A DNA stretch of 64,000 nucleotides from Mycolicibacterium sphagni (GTDB lineage: Bacteria > Actinomycetota > Actinomycetes > Mycobacteriales > Mycobacteriaceae), in NCBI RefSeq assembly GCF_002250655.1, contig NZ_NOZR01000008.1:1-64000 (forward strand). The letters run 5' to 3'. Below are positions 1 to 10,411 of this stretch, piece after piece (position 1 is the stretch's first letter; every line of letters begins with the position of its first letter). The notes beneath the pieces were generated by a model. The model was not told the origin of the DNA. It saw nothing but the letters and a program-made list of their open reading frames with translations, and made no database searches. The position numbers were made by a program, and so were the translations under genes.

Positions 1-2
1 GG

Positions 3-779
3 GGTGTCGGCGGGGAGGGCGGTTCGTCACATGTGCTGTTCCTGTTCACACTCACCGCCGTCGCCGGCAACGGTGGTGACGGCGGCAGCGGCGGTGCGGC
101 CGGTCTAGGCGGCAACGGCGGCAAGGGCGCGGCCGGTGACGCCGGAGCTGTCAACGGGGGTAAAGGGGGAGACGGTGGTGATCCCGGCAGCGCCGGCGCT
201 GGTGGTGCGGGCGGATTGGCCGGTGTGAGTTGCGGATGCGCGAACGACGGGACGGGTGGCCCCAGTGGCGTCTGGGCGACCTCCGGCGGTGACGGTGGCA
301 ACGGCGGCAACGGTTTTGACGCCACACATGTCGGAGACAGCGGCGGTGACGGCGGAAACGGCGGCAGCGGTGGCTCCGTCGGCAACGGTGGTGACGGCGG
401 CCTCGGTGGCAGCGGCGCGGGTGGTGACGGCGCTACGGCCAATGGCAACGGCGGAGCAGGCGGTGACGGCGGCTCAGGCGGGCAGTCGCTGGGCGATGGT
501 GGACTCGGCGGCTACGGCGGTGTCGCCGGAGTGGGATCAACCCTGGCCACGGGTGCGCTGGGCGGTGTAGGAGGCCAGGGTGGTAGCGCACTTTCGCAAT
601 TCAGCGACGGCGGCGCCGGTGGGAATGGCGGTGACTCAAAGGGTGTCGGCGGCATCGGGGGCAACGGCGGCGACGGTGGTGACGGCGGTTCGCTGGGCGT
701 CGGCGGTGCCGGCGGCCAGGGCGGCAAAGGTACGGATAGCGACGGCACCAAGGGAATCGACGGCACACCGAAGCCCTGA
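3..779 (+). CDS. PGRS-like glycine-rich repeat protein, 5' end outside the window
   Basis: The reading frame is open from the first bases of the window, so the start lies upstream and only the C-terminal part (about 258 residues) is seen. It is almost entirely GG-x-GG triplet-like repeats (GGNGG, GGDGG, GGAGG), as in the PGRS domain of PE_PGRS proteins. An interrupting segment carries a Cys-x-Cys pair near positions 229-240. The C-terminus is GIDGTPKP. The N-terminal domain (PE or another export signal) cannot be seen, so PE_PGRS membership is inference. It is convergent with the amine oxidase gene, with 11 bases between the stops. A hydrophobic stretch (LFLFTLTAVA, positions 36-65) interrupts the glycine repeats. 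Confidence 0.75.
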   Translation, partial: GVGGEGGSSHVLFLFTLTAVAGNGGDGGSGGAAGLGGNGGKGAAGDAGAVNGGKGGDGGDPGSAGAGGAGGLAGVSCGCANDGTGGPSGVWATSGGDGGNGGNGFDATHVGDSGGDGGNGGSGGSVGNGGDGGLGGSGAGGDGATANGNGGAGGDGGSGGQSLGDGGLGGYGGVAGVGSTLATGALGGVGGQGGSALSQFSDGGAGGNGGDSKGVGGIGGNGGDGGDGGSLGVGGAGGQGGKGTDSDGTKGIDGTPKP

Positions 780-790
780 ATTGTGGGCTA

Positions 791-2161
791 TCAAGCCAGC
801 TCGTCGATCACCGCTTGCGCGGCACGTTCACCGGCGTCGACCGCACCCTCCATGTATGCGCTCCAGTAGGTCGCGGTATCCGTTGATGCCCAATGGATCA
901 CGCCGATCGGGGCGCTGAGGGCGGACCCGTAGGACGTCCATACGTGGGGTCCGAGGTTGGCGTTGTAACAGCCACGTGTCCACTGCCGGTCCGACCATTC
1001 TCCGTCGATGTAGAACTCCGGCTTGGCCGCCTTGTTGCCGTAGTGCCGTACCAGCTCGTCGATGAGTGCCGCACGGCGCTCGTCTTCGGGGAGGCGGCCG
1101 AAGGTGCGGGCCTGGTCGCCCTCCAGGAACATCAGGATCACCCCGTGGTCGTCGCCGGGTATGCAGGTGTCGTTGGACATCCGGGCCGGCCCGCGGTCGG
1201 AGATGAGCTGGCCGTTGAATCCGTCAGCGCGCCAGAAGGGTTCGTCGTAGACGAAGAACGCTTTCATAGACGAGCCGTTCGGCAGGCGCTGGGTGAGCTG
1301 GTCGCGGACACCGGAAAGCGGGGGGTCGTACATGATTCGGCCGGCCAGTGTCGGGGAGATGGCGACGATGACCCGGCGTCCGCGTGCCACTAATCCACCG
1401 CGGCAGTGCACGGTCACGCTAGCGGCCGAATGCTCGATGAGTTGAACAGGCACCTTCAGTACGATGTGGTCGGCGATCAGGGCCGCCAGGCGGCGGGGGA
1501 TCTCGCTGGTGCCGCCGACGAACCGTGTGGTCTGTGCGCCGCCCTCCGATTCGGCGAACAGCTCCGAGGTCACACCGCAGGTCTGGATGGTGAACAGCAG
1601 ATGCAGGAACGACACTTCGGCTGTCGGCACCGCCAGGATCCCCACCGTGCAGATCTCCAACAGTGTGCGCGCGATCGGTGAAAGTCCCTGCGCGTCATAC
1701 CAGGCACCCGCGGTGACGGCGTCCCATTCGGCGGCCCGCGGTGCCAACCACGGGGCCTCTACGGGAACCTCGGCGGCCAGCTCGTCCAACCGGCGCAGCA
1801 CCCGCTCGAGTTCGGCCAGCTCGCCGGCGAAGCGGGTGTGAAACTCGTTCTCGCGCAGCACACCGGTGTCGCCGAACTCGTAGGAGGTCTCGCCGTCCTC
1901 GAACTGTGGGTACGTTTCGACTCCGAGTTCGGCGGCCAGCCGGAACATCCGCTCGTGGGTGTCGCCGATCCACTGGGCGCCGAGTTCGACGGGTAGTCCG
2001 GGCAGGACTTCCTCGGTGAGGATGCGCCCGCCGACGCGTTCGTCGGCCTCCAGCACCACCGGTGTCAGCCCGGCTGCGAGCAGCTTGCGGGCCGCGATCA
2101 TCCCCGAGAGCCCGGCGCCCACAATGACGACGTCCGCGTCGATGTCCATCTGCTTCGGCAC
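791..2161 (-). CDS. flavin monoamine oxidase family protein
   Basis: The 456-residue protein has an N-terminal Rossmann FAD motif (VVIVGAGLSG) followed by the GGRI signature typical of amine oxidases. The C-terminal FAD-contacting segment (IHWASTDTATYW then YMEGAVDAGERAA) matches the MAO/putrescine oxidase family pattern. It should oxidise a primary or secondary amine to an aldehyde, releasing ammonia and H2O2; the substrate is unknown. It begins 30 bases after the stop of an amino-acid ABC ATPase gene, so it may be the last gene of an uptake-plus-oxidation operon. The start is GTG at 2161, or ATG twelve bases inside at 2149; neither has a strong ribosome binding site. Confidence 0.85.
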   Translation of the reverse strand: MPKQMDIDADVVIVGAGLSGMIAARKLLAAGLTPVVLEADERVGGRILTEEVLPGLPVELGAQWIGDTHERMFRLAAELGVETYPQFEDGETSYEFGDTGVLRENEFHTRFAGELAELERVLRRLDELAAEVPVEAPWLAPRAAEWDAVTAGAWYDAQGLSPIARTLLEICTVGILAVPTAEVSFLHLLFTIQTCGVTSELFAESEGGAQTTRFVGGTSEIPRRLAALIADHIVLKVPVQLIEHSAASVTVHCRGGLVARGRRVIVAISPTLAGRIMYDPPLSGVRDQLTQRLPNGSSMKAFFVYDEPFWRADGFNGQLISDRGPARMSNDTCIPGDDHGVILMFLEGDQARTFGRLPEDERRAALIDELVRHYGNKAAKPEFYIDGEWSDRQWTRGCYNANLGPHVWTSYGSALSAPIGVIHWASTDTATYWSAYMEGAVDAGERAAQAVIDELA

Positions 2162-2191
2162 TGTGACACTGTGACACAGGGCCCGGTCCGG

Positions 2192-2962
2192 CTACAGCGG
2201 ATTGAGCACACGCTCCAGGAACTGGCGGGTGCGCGCTTCCTTCGGATTCCCGATCACCTCGTCGGGTGGTCCCTTTTCCAGGATGATGCCGCCGTCGGTG
2301 AACAACACCTGGCTGGAAACCTGCTTGGCGAACTGGATTTCGTGGGTGACGATCACCAGAGTCCAGCCCTCGTCCGCGAGGTCCTTGATCACCGAGAGCA
2401 CCTCGCCGACCAGTTCGGGGTCCAGTGCTGAGGTGGGTTCGTCGAACAACACGAGCTTGGGTTTGAGCGCCAGTGCCCTGGCGATGCCGACCCGCTGCTG
2501 CTGCCCGCCGGACAGTTGATAGGGATACTGATCCTTTTTGGCGGCCAGCCCAACCTGGTCCAGGAGTTCGACAGCGTCGGCTATCGCTTCTTCCTTGGGT
2601 CTCTTCTGCACGATCACCGGGCCTTCGATGATGTTCTGCAGGACCGTCTTGTGCGGAAAGAGGTTGTGTCCCTGGAACACGAAGCCGCTTCGCGACTGGA
2701 ACCTGCGCACCTCGGGTTTCGGTGTCGGTGTGGAGAAGTCGATTTCGATGTCGTCGACCCGGATCACACCGGCATCGGCCCGGTCGAGTGCGTTCAGGGT
2801 GCGCAACAGCGTCGTCTTCCCCGACCCGGACGGCCCGATGATCGCGGTCGCCGTGCCCCGCGCCACGGTGAACGAGACACCCTTGAGTACCTTGTTGTCG
2901 CCGAACGCTTTCTGCACGTTCTCGGCCACGACACGGTATTCGACGTCGGCGGTGTCAGTCAT
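2192..2962 (-). CDS. polar amino-acid ABC transporter ATP-binding protein (GlnQ/HisP type)
   Basis: The 256-residue ATPase has Walker A GPSGSGKTT, a Q-loop (VFQGHNLFPHKT), the signature LSGGQQQR, Walker B LVLFDEPTSALD and the switch histidine in VTHEI, so all catalytic elements are present. It belongs to the polar amino-acid uptake family. Its ATG overlaps the stop of the upstream fused binding protein-permease by ATGA (2959-2962), indicating translational coupling. It powers import through that permease. Specificity (glutamine, basic amino acid or polyamine-like) cannot be read from sequence alone. Confidence 0.92.
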   Translation of the reverse strand: MTDTADVEYRVVAENVQKAFGDNKVLKGVSFTVARGTATAIIGPSGSGKTTLLRTLNALDRADAGVIRVDDIEIDFSTPTPKPEVRRFQSRSGFVFQGHNLFPHKTVLQNIIEGPVIVQKRPKEEAIADAVELLDQVGLAAKKDQYPYQLSGGQQQRVGIARALALKPKLVLFDEPTSALDPELVGEVLSVIKDLADEGWTLVIVTHEIQFAKQVSSQVLFTDGGIILEKGPPDEVIGNPKEARTRQFLERVLNPL

Positions 2963-4431
2963 CGTGCCACGTACCTTTCCAGCCGGTGTTCAAGGCGGCT
3001 CTGACCGAACGAGAGCACCAGGCAGATGATCCAGTAGTACACCGCCGCGGTGCCGTACAGCGCGAAGAATTCGAAGGTCGGCGCGGCGGCCACCTGCGCG
3101 GTGCGCAGCAATTCGGTCACCAGGATGGTCGAGGCGAGGGACGTGTCCTTGACCAGCGAGATCAGTGTGTTAGACAGCGGCGGCACTGCCACCCGGGCGG
3201 CCTGCGGGAGGATGATCCGCCGTAACGCACCGGCGTAGTGGTAGCCGATGGTCTCGGCAGCCTCCCACTGGCCCTTGGGAATGCTCTGGATCGCCGAGCG
3301 GATGATCTCCGCCGCGTAGCCGCCGACGTTGAGGCTGAACGCGATCACCGCAGCCAGGAACGGCTCGAGCTTGATCCCGATCTGCGGCAGCGCGAAGAAG
3401 ATGATGAACAGCTGCACCAACAGCGGCGTTCCGCGAATGATCGAGATGTAGAACCGGGCGATGTTGGACACCAACACGTTCTTGGACAACCGGCCCAGGG
3501 CCACCGCGAGCGCGATCACCAGTCCGATGATGAAGCTGATGACGGTCAGCGGAACGGTCACCGTGATCGCGGCTTTGGCCAACGGCCACAGGTTGTCTGC
3601 GATGAGCTGCCACACTGTGCGGTGGCCGGCCTCGGCGCCGCCGGCGGCCGGCGCTCCGGTGGCGTTGGCTTTCAGGTACTTCTGCGAGATCGCGGCCAGG
3701 GTACCGTCGGCCTTCAGCTCGTCGATAGCTCTGTTCAACTCGGGCAGCAGGCCGCTGTTCTTGCGGGCCGCGAAACCTTGCTCGCTCTTTTCTCCGATCG
3801 TGGCGCTGATCTTCACCGACTGGTTGTTTGTTTCAGCTTGGTAGGCATGGAAGGCGATGCTGTCGTTGACGACCGCGTCCACCCGGCCTTGGTTGAGAAG
3901 GGTGATCGCCTGCGTGAATCCCTCCACCGGCGCCACTTTCGCGCCGGCGTCCCGGGACACCTGCGCCCAGTTGCTGGTGATGCTGGCACCCGCGGTCTTG
4001 CCCTTGAGATCGGCCAGCGACGTGATCGAGTCGTCGTTGGCCCGGGTGATGATGACGCCTTCGCCCACCGAATAGGGCTCGGACAGGTCGTATTTACTCT
4101 GCCGTTCGGGGGTTATGGTGACTTCGTTGGCCACCACGTCGAATCGGTTGGCTTCCAGGGCGGCGAAGATGGAATCCCATGGGGTCTGGACGAACTCGAC
4201 CTTCTTGCCAAGTTTCTGGCCGGCCGCGTTGGCAACATCGACGTCATAACCGGCGAGTTGTCCGGTTGCGGGATCTTGGAAACTGAACGGCGCATAAGTA
4301 CCCTCCGTGCCGACCCGCAGCACACCGGAGGCGAGCGGCCCGCCACCATCGGACTTCGATCCGCAGCCGCCAAGGAGTACAGCCGCGGTCATCACAACGG
4401 CCAGCAGTGCAGCGCGTGGTAGATGACGCAT
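2959..4431 (-). CDS. fused amino-acid substrate-binding lipoprotein and ABC permease
   Basis: The protein is about 490 residues. From ATG 4431 it has a lipoprotein signal with lipobox LGGC (Cys23), then a periplasmic-binding-protein-3 domain (about residues 30-260) and a HisM/GlnP-type permease (about 275-485) with an EAA-like loop (GQWEAAETIGYHYAGALRRI). Binding protein and membrane channel are thus one polypeptide, a known arrangement in some polar amino-acid importers. The frame extends upstream to a TTG at 4467, but ATG 4431 gives a proper signal peptide. It is followed by its ATPase with an ATGA overlap and preceded by gluQ with a 45-base gap. Confidence 0.9.
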   Translation of the reverse strand: MRHLPRAALLAVVMTAAVLLGGCGSKSDGGGPLASGVLRVGTEGTYAPFSFQDPATGQLAGYDVDVANAAGQKLGKKVEFVQTPWDSIFAALEANRFDVVANEVTITPERQSKYDLSEPYSVGEGVIITRANDDSITSLADLKGKTAGASITSNWAQVSRDAGAKVAPVEGFTQAITLLNQGRVDAVVNDSIAFHAYQAETNNQSVKISATIGEKSEQGFAARKNSGLLPELNRAIDELKADGTLAAISQKYLKANATGAPAAGGAEAGHRTVWQLIADNLWPLAKAAITVTVPLTVISFIIGLVIALAVALGRLSKNVLVSNIARFYISIIRGTPLLVQLFIIFFALPQIGIKLEPFLAAVIAFSLNVGGYAAEIIRSAIQSIPKGQWEAAETIGYHYAGALRRIILPQAARVAVPPLSNTLISLVKDTSLASTILVTELLRTAQVAAAPTFEFFALYGTAAVYYWIICLVLSFGQSRLEHRLERYVAR

Positions 4432-4476
4432 CCGCCGGACTCTAGTGAGGCCCGGGATGGCCGCCAAGGGTTGCGA

Positions 4477-5361
4477 TCAAACGGGTTGATATGCCCACGG
4501 CTCGCGGGGCAGCCGGTGGGGATCGAACCGGCGCAAGAGCCCGGCCATGTCGGCTTCCGGCCAGCCCAATGACTCGCTGATCAGGGCGAAGGCCCGCCGG
4601 ACCCCGAGTTCGCCGAGTGTAACCGCGCCGTCACGCTTGGCCAGCCGCTTGCCTTCGCCGTTGACGACCAGCGGCACGTGGGCGTAGGAGGGCTGCGGAT
4701 AGCCGAGGAGGTTCGCCAGGTACGCCTGGCGTGGGGAGGACGACAGCAGGTCGTCACCACGCACCACCTGGTCGATGCCGGAAAATGCATCGTCAACGAC
4801 GACGGCCAGGTTGTAGGCCGGGACGCCGTCACCGCGACGCAATACGAGGTCGTCGACGACGCCGGTGTAGGTGCCGTGCAGCAGATCGGTGACTGTGTAC
4901 TCGTCGGTGTCTGCGCGCAGTCGCAGCGCGGGCGGGCGACCGGCCTTGCGTTTGGCGGCCCGTTCGGCGTCGCTCAAGCCCCGGCAGGTGCCGGGGTAGG
5001 CCCCCTCAGGGGCGTGCGGCGCCCTCGGTGCGCTGAGGATATCCTTTCTGCTGCAGTAGCATTCGTAGGCCAGACCGCGCGCGACCAGCCCGTCGATCAC
5101 CGCGTCGTAGCGCTCCCGCTGGCGGGACTGCCACTGTGGCTCGTCATCCCACGTCACGCCGATGGCAGCCAGATCGTCGAGCTGCCGGTGCGCCACCTGG
5201 TCGTGGGTGCGGTCGTCGAGATCCTCGACACGGAGCAGGAAGCGCCGTCCGGTCGAGCGCGCGAACAACCACGCCAGCACAGCGGTACGCAGGTTGCCGA
5301 TGTGCAGGTCGGCGGACGGGCTGGGGGCGAACCGGCCCGCGCCCGGCGTTGGGCGGGTCAC
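4477..5361 (-). CDS. gluQ: glutamyl-Q tRNA(Asp) synthetase
   Basis: The 294-residue protein is a truncated glutamyl-tRNA synthetase catalytic domain with a HIGN class I signature (FAPSPSADLHIGNL), a Cys-x-Cys zinc motif (YECYCSRKD) plus a later Cys (GTCRG), and a KMSKS-like loop KRLAKRDG. It lacks the anticodon-binding domain of full GluRS. This is the pattern of GluQ (YadB), which glutamylates queuosine in tRNA(Asp). The start is a GTG at 5361, 9 bases after the mmpL stop, so it is probably carried in the irt-mmp transcript. Its functional link to siderophore transport is not evident. Confidence 0.9.
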   Translation of the reverse strand: MTRPTPGAGRFAPSPSADLHIGNLRTAVLAWLFARSTGRRFLLRVEDLDDRTHDQVAHRQLDDLAAIGVTWDDEPQWQSRQRERYDAVIDGLVARGLAYECYCSRKDILSAPRAPHAPEGAYPGTCRGLSDAERAAKRKAGRPPALRLRADTDEYTVTDLLHGTYTGVVDDLVLRRGDGVPAYNLAVVVDDAFSGIDQVVRGDDLLSSSPRQAYLANLLGYPQPSYAHVPLVVNGEGKRLAKRDGAVTLGELGVRRAFALISESLGWPEADMAGLLRRFDPHRLPREPWAYQPV

Positions 5362-5370
5362 GCCCGCAAT

Positions 5371-8226
5371 CTAACTCAGCTGCGGAACCGGCGTCTCCGT
5401 TGTGGCTCGCGCGGACGGCGCGGCGCGGGGCCGAATGACATTGATCGGCCACCAGAACCACCGGCCCAGCAGCGCGGCGATGGCCGGTGTCATGAACGAG
5501 CGCACCACGAGAGTGTCCAGCAGCAGCCCGAGCCCGATGGTCGTGCCGATCTGCCCGATGATGCGCAGGTCGCTGACCACCATCGACGACATGGTGGCGG
5601 CGAACACCAGGCCGGCCACCGTCACGACGCTGCCGGTTCCGCCCATCGCGCGGATGATGCCGGTTTTGACGCCCGCCGGCAGCTCTTCCTTGAACCGGGA
5701 CACCAGCAGCAGGTTGTAATCCGACCCGACGGCCAGCAGGGCGATCACCGACATGGCCAGCACGAGCCAGTGCAGCTCGATGCCGAAGATGTACTGCCAG
5801 ATGATGATCGACAGCCCGAACGACGCACCCAACGAGACGAGCACGGTTCCCACAATGACCACAGCGGCGACCAGACTTCGCGTCATCACCACCATGATCA
5901 TGAAGATCAGGCACAGCGCCGCGATACCGGCGAGGATGAGATCGTATTTCGAGCCGTCGGCCATGTCCTTGAAGGTGGCAGCCGTGCCGGCCAGGGAAAT
6001 CGTCGCATCTTCGAGCGGGGTGGCTTTGACCGCTTCGATCGCTGCGATCTTGATCGGTTCGACGTGTGAAATGCCTTCCGGCGTGGCGGCATCCCCGCGA
6101 TGCGAAATGATGAAGCGCACCGCCTTGCCGTCGGGGGAGACGAAACTGCGCATCCCGCGCTGGAAGTCGGGATTGTCGAACACATCCGGCGGCAGATAGA
6201 ACGAGTCGTCGTTCTTGGCGTCGTCGAAGGCTTTGCCCATCGCAGTCGAGTTCTGGCTCAGTTCGTCGATCTGATTCCACATGCCCGACATCGTGGCGAA
6301 CGTCGTCAGCATCATCTGCTGCATGTTTTCCATGGTCGTGATCATCGGTCCGACCTGATCGAGCATCTCCGGCATCAACCGGTCCATCTCGCCCATGTTG
6401 GCGATGACCTTGTCCATGGTGGCCGTCATCGTGTCGACGCCGTCCATGGTGTCGAATATCGAACGAGTGGACCAGCAGAGCGGGATGTCGTAGCAGTGCG
6501 GTTCCCAGTAGAGGTAGTTACGGATCGGCCGGTAGAAATCATCGAAATCGGCTATCCGGTCCCGCAATTCGTGGATGGTTCCCTGTAGCTCGACAGTCTG
6601 GCCGACCATCTCGTGTGTCACGCCGGTGAGCTGGCTCATCAGGTCGTACATGCGTTTCATCGTGGCGACGGTGGTGCCCATCTCGTCGGCCTGCCGCTTC
6701 ATATCGGCCATCCGATCTTTCATGAGCTTCATGTTCTGGATCATGCCGACGTTCTGCATGCTCACGATGAACGGTATGGACGTGTGCGCGATCGGCATCC
6801 CGTCGGGGCGGGTGATCGTCTGGACCCGTGCGATACCGGGAACCCGGAAGATGGTTTTGGCGATCTTATCGATGACGAGGAAGTCAGCAGGGTTACGCAG
6901 ATCGTGGTCGGCCTGGATCATCAGGATCTCGGGGTTCATCCGAGCCTGGCTGAAGTGGCGGTCGGCTGCCTGTAAACCTTCGTTGGCCGCGATGTTCTGG
7001 GGAATGTATTTGGTGTCGTTGTAGCTGGTGCGGTATCCGGGCAGCGCTGCGAGCCCGAGGATCACGATGGCCAGCGAGCCCGTGAGGATCGGACCCGGCC
7101 AGCGGACGGTCGCCGCGCCGATCTTGCGCCACATGCGGATCCGCATGTGGCGCTTGGGTTCCAGCAGCCCGAACCGGCTTCCCACCGTGACGATCGCCGG
7201 GCCAAGCGTGAGCGCGACCGCGACACCGGCGACGATGCCTGCCGCACACGGTGGGCCCAATGACTGGAAGTACGGCATGCGGGTGAAGCTCAGACAATAG
7301 GTTGCGCCGGCAATGGTGAGGCCGGATCCCAGCACGACGTGGGCAGTGCCGTTGAACATCTCGTAGTAGGCGGCCTCGCGGTCCGCGCCGGCCTGGCGGG
7401 CCTCCTGGTAGCGGCCGACGAGGAAGATCGCGTAGTCGGTTCCTGCCGCGATTGCCAGTGAGACAAGCAGATTGACTGCGAATGTCGACAGACCGATGAC
7501 GTTGTAGTAGCCCAGCGCGGCCACGATACCGCGCGCGGCCGCCACCTGGATGAGTACCGTCACGATCAACAGCACGACGGTGATGAGCGAGCGATAGAAG
7601 AGCAACAGGATCACGATGATCACAGCGAAGGTGACCAGTGCGATCTTGGCCATGCTTCGTGCGCCGGCGTCGTTCATGTCGGTTTGCAGTGCGGCGGGAC
7701 CGGTGACGTACGCCTTGACCCCCGCCGCTGGGGGTGTGTCGGCCACCGCCTTGCGCACTGCGGCGACCGAGTCGTTGGACTGGGTGGTGCCGACGTTGCC
7801 GGCCAGGTTCAGCTGGACGTAAACGGCTTTGCCGTCGGCACTTTGGGCGGCCGCCTCGGTGAGCGGATCGCCCCAGAAGTCTTGAACGTGCGTGACATGG
7901 GCCGTGTCGGCGCGCAGTGTCTTGATCAGGGTGTCGTAGTAGGTGTGCGCGTCAGCCCCGAGCGGTTGATCGCCCTCCAGCACGATCATCGCGAAGCTGT
8001 CCGACTCGGACTCCCCGAACACGCGGCCCATCTGCGTCATCGCCTGCACCGACGGCGCGTCCGGCGCACTCATCGGGACTGCCCGCATCTGGGCGACCGT
8101 CTCCAGCGGCGGGATGAGGACGCTGGAGAGGACGACGATTCCCAGCCAGCCGAGGATTATGGGGATGGCCAGTCGCCGAATCCAGTGCGCGACGGGCGTC
8201 GGATCGCGGCGTGACGAGCCCATCAT
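5371..8226 (-). CDS. MmpL family RND transporter (MmpL4/5-like)
   Basis: The protein is about 951 residues, with the paired RND transmembrane halves and the conserved Asp-Tyr proton-relay motifs in TM4 ([11 protein letters not shown]) and TM10 ([11 protein letters not shown]). The large second extracytoplasmic loop contains a Met-rich coiled-coil stretch and two cysteines (CYDIPLC), as in the MmpL4/MmpL5 siderophore-exporter subgroup. The chosen ATG (8226) overlaps the mmpS stop as ATGA; an ORF-extending start lies 18 bases upstream. Its position after irtA-irtB-mmpS makes export of (carboxy)mycobactin-type siderophores the best inference, although other lipidic substrates are handled by related MmpLs. 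Confidence 0.9.
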   Translation of the reverse strand: MMGSSRRDPTPVAHWIRRLAIPIILGWLGIVVLSSVLIPPLETVAQMRAVPMSAPDAPSVQAMTQMGRVFGESESDSFAMIVLEGDQPLGADAHTYYDTLIKTLRADTAHVTHVQDFWGDPLTEAAAQSADGKAVYVQLNLAGNVGTTQSNDSVAAVRKAVADTPPAAGVKAYVTGPAALQTDMNDAGARSMAKIALVTFAVIIVILLLFYRSLITVVLLIVTVLIQVAAARGIVAALGYYNVIGLSTFAVNLLVSLAIAAGTDYAIFLVGRYQEARQAGADREAAYYEMFNGTAHVVLGSGLTIAGATYCLSFTRMPYFQSLGPPCAAGIVAGVAVALTLGPAIVTVGSRFGLLEPKRHMRIRMWRKIGAATVRWPGPILTGSLAIVILGLAALPGYRTSYNDTKYIPQNIAANEGLQAADRHFSQARMNPEILMIQADHDLRNPADFLVIDKIAKTIFRVPGIARVQTITRPDGMPIAHTSIPFIVSMQNVGMIQNMKLMKDRMADMKRQADEMGTTVATMKRMYDLMSQLTGVTHEMVGQTVELQGTIHELRDRIADFDDFYRPIRNYLYWEPHCYDIPLCWSTRSIFDTMDGVDTMTATMDKVIANMGEMDRLMPEMLDQVGPMITTMENMQQMMLTTFATMSGMWNQIDELSQNSTAMGKAFDDAKNDDSFYLPPDVFDNPDFQRGMRSFVSPDGKAVRFIISHRGDAATPEGISHVEPIKIAAIEAVKATPLEDATISLAGTAATFKDMADGSKYDLILAGIAALCLIFMIMVVMTRSLVAAVVIVGTVLVSLGASFGLSIIIWQYIFGIELHWLVLAMSVIALLAVGSDYNLLLVSRFKEELPAGVKTGIIRAMGGTGSVVTVAGLVFAATMSSMVVSDLRIIGQIGTTIGLGLLLDTLVVRSFMTPAIAALLGRWFWWPINVIRPRAAPSARATTETPVPQLS

Positions 8227-8660
8227 GCCGACTTCGCAAAGCAATAGACGTAAGCGTTCACGTCGGTAGAAGTCCGTTCAATCTTGACCTCTCCATCGGA
8301 CGTGACCCGGCAGCCGATCGAATCGCTGTTGCCTTGCGCCAACACGTTCCCCACCATGGCGGGGGCATTGGTGACGATCTCGACCGACCACGGCAGCACG
8401 GCCCCGTTGACCTGATGGGGAGTGCCGTAGTCATCGAGATAGTTGATGTCGGCCACGGCACCGGGCGGTCCGAAGATCTGGTAGACCACGCGTTTGGGAT
8501 CCGACTTGTATTTGTCGTCCGACTTGCTACCGGCATAGGTGGGCAGGTGATGGGAGCCGAAAATCCCGCGTACTCGCGTTACCGCGAAAACGCCGATGGC
8601 GAGCACTACTACGAGCACCAGCGGGATCCAGGCCCGCTTGGCAGCGGAAAGCGCTCTCAT
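8223..8660 (-). CDS. MmpS family accessory protein
   Basis: The 145-residue protein has one N-terminal membrane anchor ([17 protein letters not shown]) and an extracytoplasmic beta-rich domain with the MmpS sequence [19 protein letters not shown] and two cysteines near the C-terminus (GCRVT, VYCFA). MmpS proteins are periplasmic partners of MmpL exporters, and MmpS4/S5 are needed for siderophore secretion in M. tuberculosis. Its ATG overlaps the irtB stop (8657-8660) and its own stop overlaps the mmpL start, so it is translationally coupled on both sides. Confidence 0.9.
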   Translation of the reverse strand: MRALSAAKRAWIPLVLVVVLAIGVFAVTRVRGIFGSHHLPTYAGSKSDDKYKSDPKRVVYQIFGPPGAVADINYLDDYGTPHQVNGAVLPWSVEIVTNAPAMVGNVLAQGNSDSIGCRVTSDGEVKIERTSTDVNAYVYCFAKSA

Positions 8661-10411
8661 ACCCGACCGGGGGAGTCCGGGGCGATCTGCCAGCCGGCGC
8701 TGGACGCCTGCTGATGCCAGAACTCGGCGAATCGCCCACCGAGAGCGGTGAGTTCGTCGATGCTGCCCTGCTCGACCACCACACCGTTGTCAATGAACAG
8801 GACCTGGTCGGCGTTGCGGATGGCATCGAGCCGGTGCGCGATGATGACTCGGGTGCGCTGATGCGGATCGGCCTGGATGGCGTGCGTGATCGACGCCTCG
8901 TTCTCGGTGTCCAGGGCGCTGGTCGCTTCGTCGATCAGCAGCACCCCGGCCGGTTTCACCAGAGCCCTTGCGATGCTGACACGTTGGCGTTCACCGCCGG
9001 ACAGAGCCGTACCGGCCTCGCCGACCTTGGTCAGCGCACCGTCCGGCAGCCGTTCGACGATGTCGTCGACGCGTGCCAGTGCCATGGCGCGGTGGATGGC
9101 GTCGTCGTCGGCATCGGGTCGTCCGACCCGGATGTTGTCCGCGATCGTGCCGTCGAACAGATACGGATGCTGGAACACCACACTGACCAGCGCGCGCCGG
9201 GCATCGGGGCCGATACCGGTGACGTCGGTGCCGTCAAAGAGAATCTGCCCGCGCCCGGGTGTGTGCAGCCCGGCGATCAGGGACAGGATCGTGCTTTTGC
9301 CGGAGCCGGACGGGCCGACGACGGCGGTGGTGGTTCCCGGTTCGAGGGTGAAGCTGACGTCCTTGAGCACCTCGGCGTCGTGGTAGCCGAAGCCGACGGA
9401 CCGCAATTCGATTCGGGGCGGCTGTGATTCACCAGACGGGAGTGCACCGTCCTTGGTCTGCTTGTCCAGCGGCGCGGTGGTGACGGTGTTCAGCCGCTCC
9501 AACAGCCCCCGCGAGGATTCCACCGCGCTGGACAGATCGGCCAGCACGGTGAACGGCTCGAGGAAGCGCACCATAACGATCGCCAGCGCCACTGCCGCGG
9601 GTGCGCCGATGTGACCCTGCAGCGTCAGCGTGGTGATCGTGCCTGCCAGCAGGATGAGCGCGATCTGGCTGGCCACGCTGAAGAGAAGCTGGCCGGGGAT
9701 TTGGAACAGCAACAGCCGCAAGGTCGCACCGCGCACGGCGGCGATGGCCTCGCCGGTCTGGCTGCGCGCGACCGTCACGCGGCGGCTAGCCCGCAACGCC
9801 TGCTGGGTGCGCGCGAACTCCACGAGGCGTTCGGTCAGTGCACTGTGCGCGCTGGCGTCGGCGGCATCTGCCTTACGTACCAGTCGCAGGCTGGCAGCTA
9901 GCGCGCCCAGCAGGAACGGCAGTGCGATCGCGGCGGCCACACCCACCTCCCAGGACACGAAGAATAAGCCGATTGTGATCGCGGCGGGCAGCAGCAACGC
10001 ACCGATGAACGGGCTCAGCAGGTTCGCGACGAAACCGACCAGCTCCGGAGCGCTGGCGGCGATGGCCTGGCGGGCAACCGCGGTGTTGTCGGCGCTGAAC
10101 CAGTGCAGGGGAGTCTCGGTGAGCCGGTTGGCCATCGCGTGCTGGGTGGTTTCGGCCAGCGTGAAGCCGATGCCGAAACCGATGCGCGCCAACGACATGT
10201 CCACCACCCAGCCGCCGATCGTGACCGCGGTGAGCGCGCCGACCCAGGCCCACGTGTCGGCGGGGTGAGCGCTGAACAGCGCGACCAGCAGCGGTACCAG
10301 GAGCAGTGCGCTGGCCGCGCGCAGGACGACGGAAATGACCGTCAACGCTACGTAGGTGGTGAACGGGCCGCGAGCGTGCGCCGGGAGCAATCGGATCAGG
10401 GAGCCGATCAT
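8657..10411 (-). CDS. irtB: iron-regulated ABC transporter subunit IrtB
   Basis: The 584-residue half-transporter has six predicted TM segments in residues 1-300 and an ABC ATPase from about 330, with Walker [10 protein letters not shown], signature LSGGERQR, Walker [13 protein letters not shown] and a switch His (IIAHRLD). Although it has an exporter fold, IrtAB imports ferric mycobactin/carboxymycobactin in mycobacteria. The gene overlaps the irtA stop as ATGA (10408-10411), as expected for the heterodimer partner. Confidence 0.93.
   Translation of the reverse strand: MIGSLIRLLPAHARGPFTTYVALTVISVVLRAASALLLVPLLVALFSAHPADTWAWVGALTAVTIGGWVVDMSLARIGFGIGFTLAETTQHAMANRLTETPLHWFSADNTAVARQAIAASAPELVGFVANLLSPFIGALLLPAAITIGLFFVSWEVGVAAAIALPFLLGALAASLRLVRKADAADASAHSALTERLVEFARTQQALRASRRVTVARSQTGEAIAAVRGATLRLLLFQIPGQLLFSVASQIALILLAGTITTLTLQGHIGAPAAVALAIVMVRFLEPFTVLADLSSAVESSRGLLERLNTVTTAPLDKQTKDGALPSGESQPPRIELRSVGFGYHDAEVLKDVSFTLEPGTTTAVVGPSGSGKSTILSLIAGLHTPGRGQILFDGTDVTGIGPDARRALVSVVFQHPYLFDGTIADNIRVGRPDADDDAIHRAMALARVDDIVERLPDGALTKVGEAGTALSGGERQRVSIARALVKPAGVLLIDEATSALDTENEASITHAIQADPHQRTRVIIAHRLDAIRNADQVLFIDNGVVVEQGSIDELTALGGRFAEFWHQQASSAGWQIAPDSPGRV

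Noticed and set aside
3..779. Possible CRISPR or satellite array
   Set aside because: The repeats are imperfect glycine-codon triplets in a single open frame, with no conserved repeat-spacer unit.
4678..6069. Long plus-strand frame opposite gluQ and the mmpL 3' end
   Set aside because: It covers two genes with clear motifs on the other strand and its product is His/Gln/Arg-rich shadow sequence.
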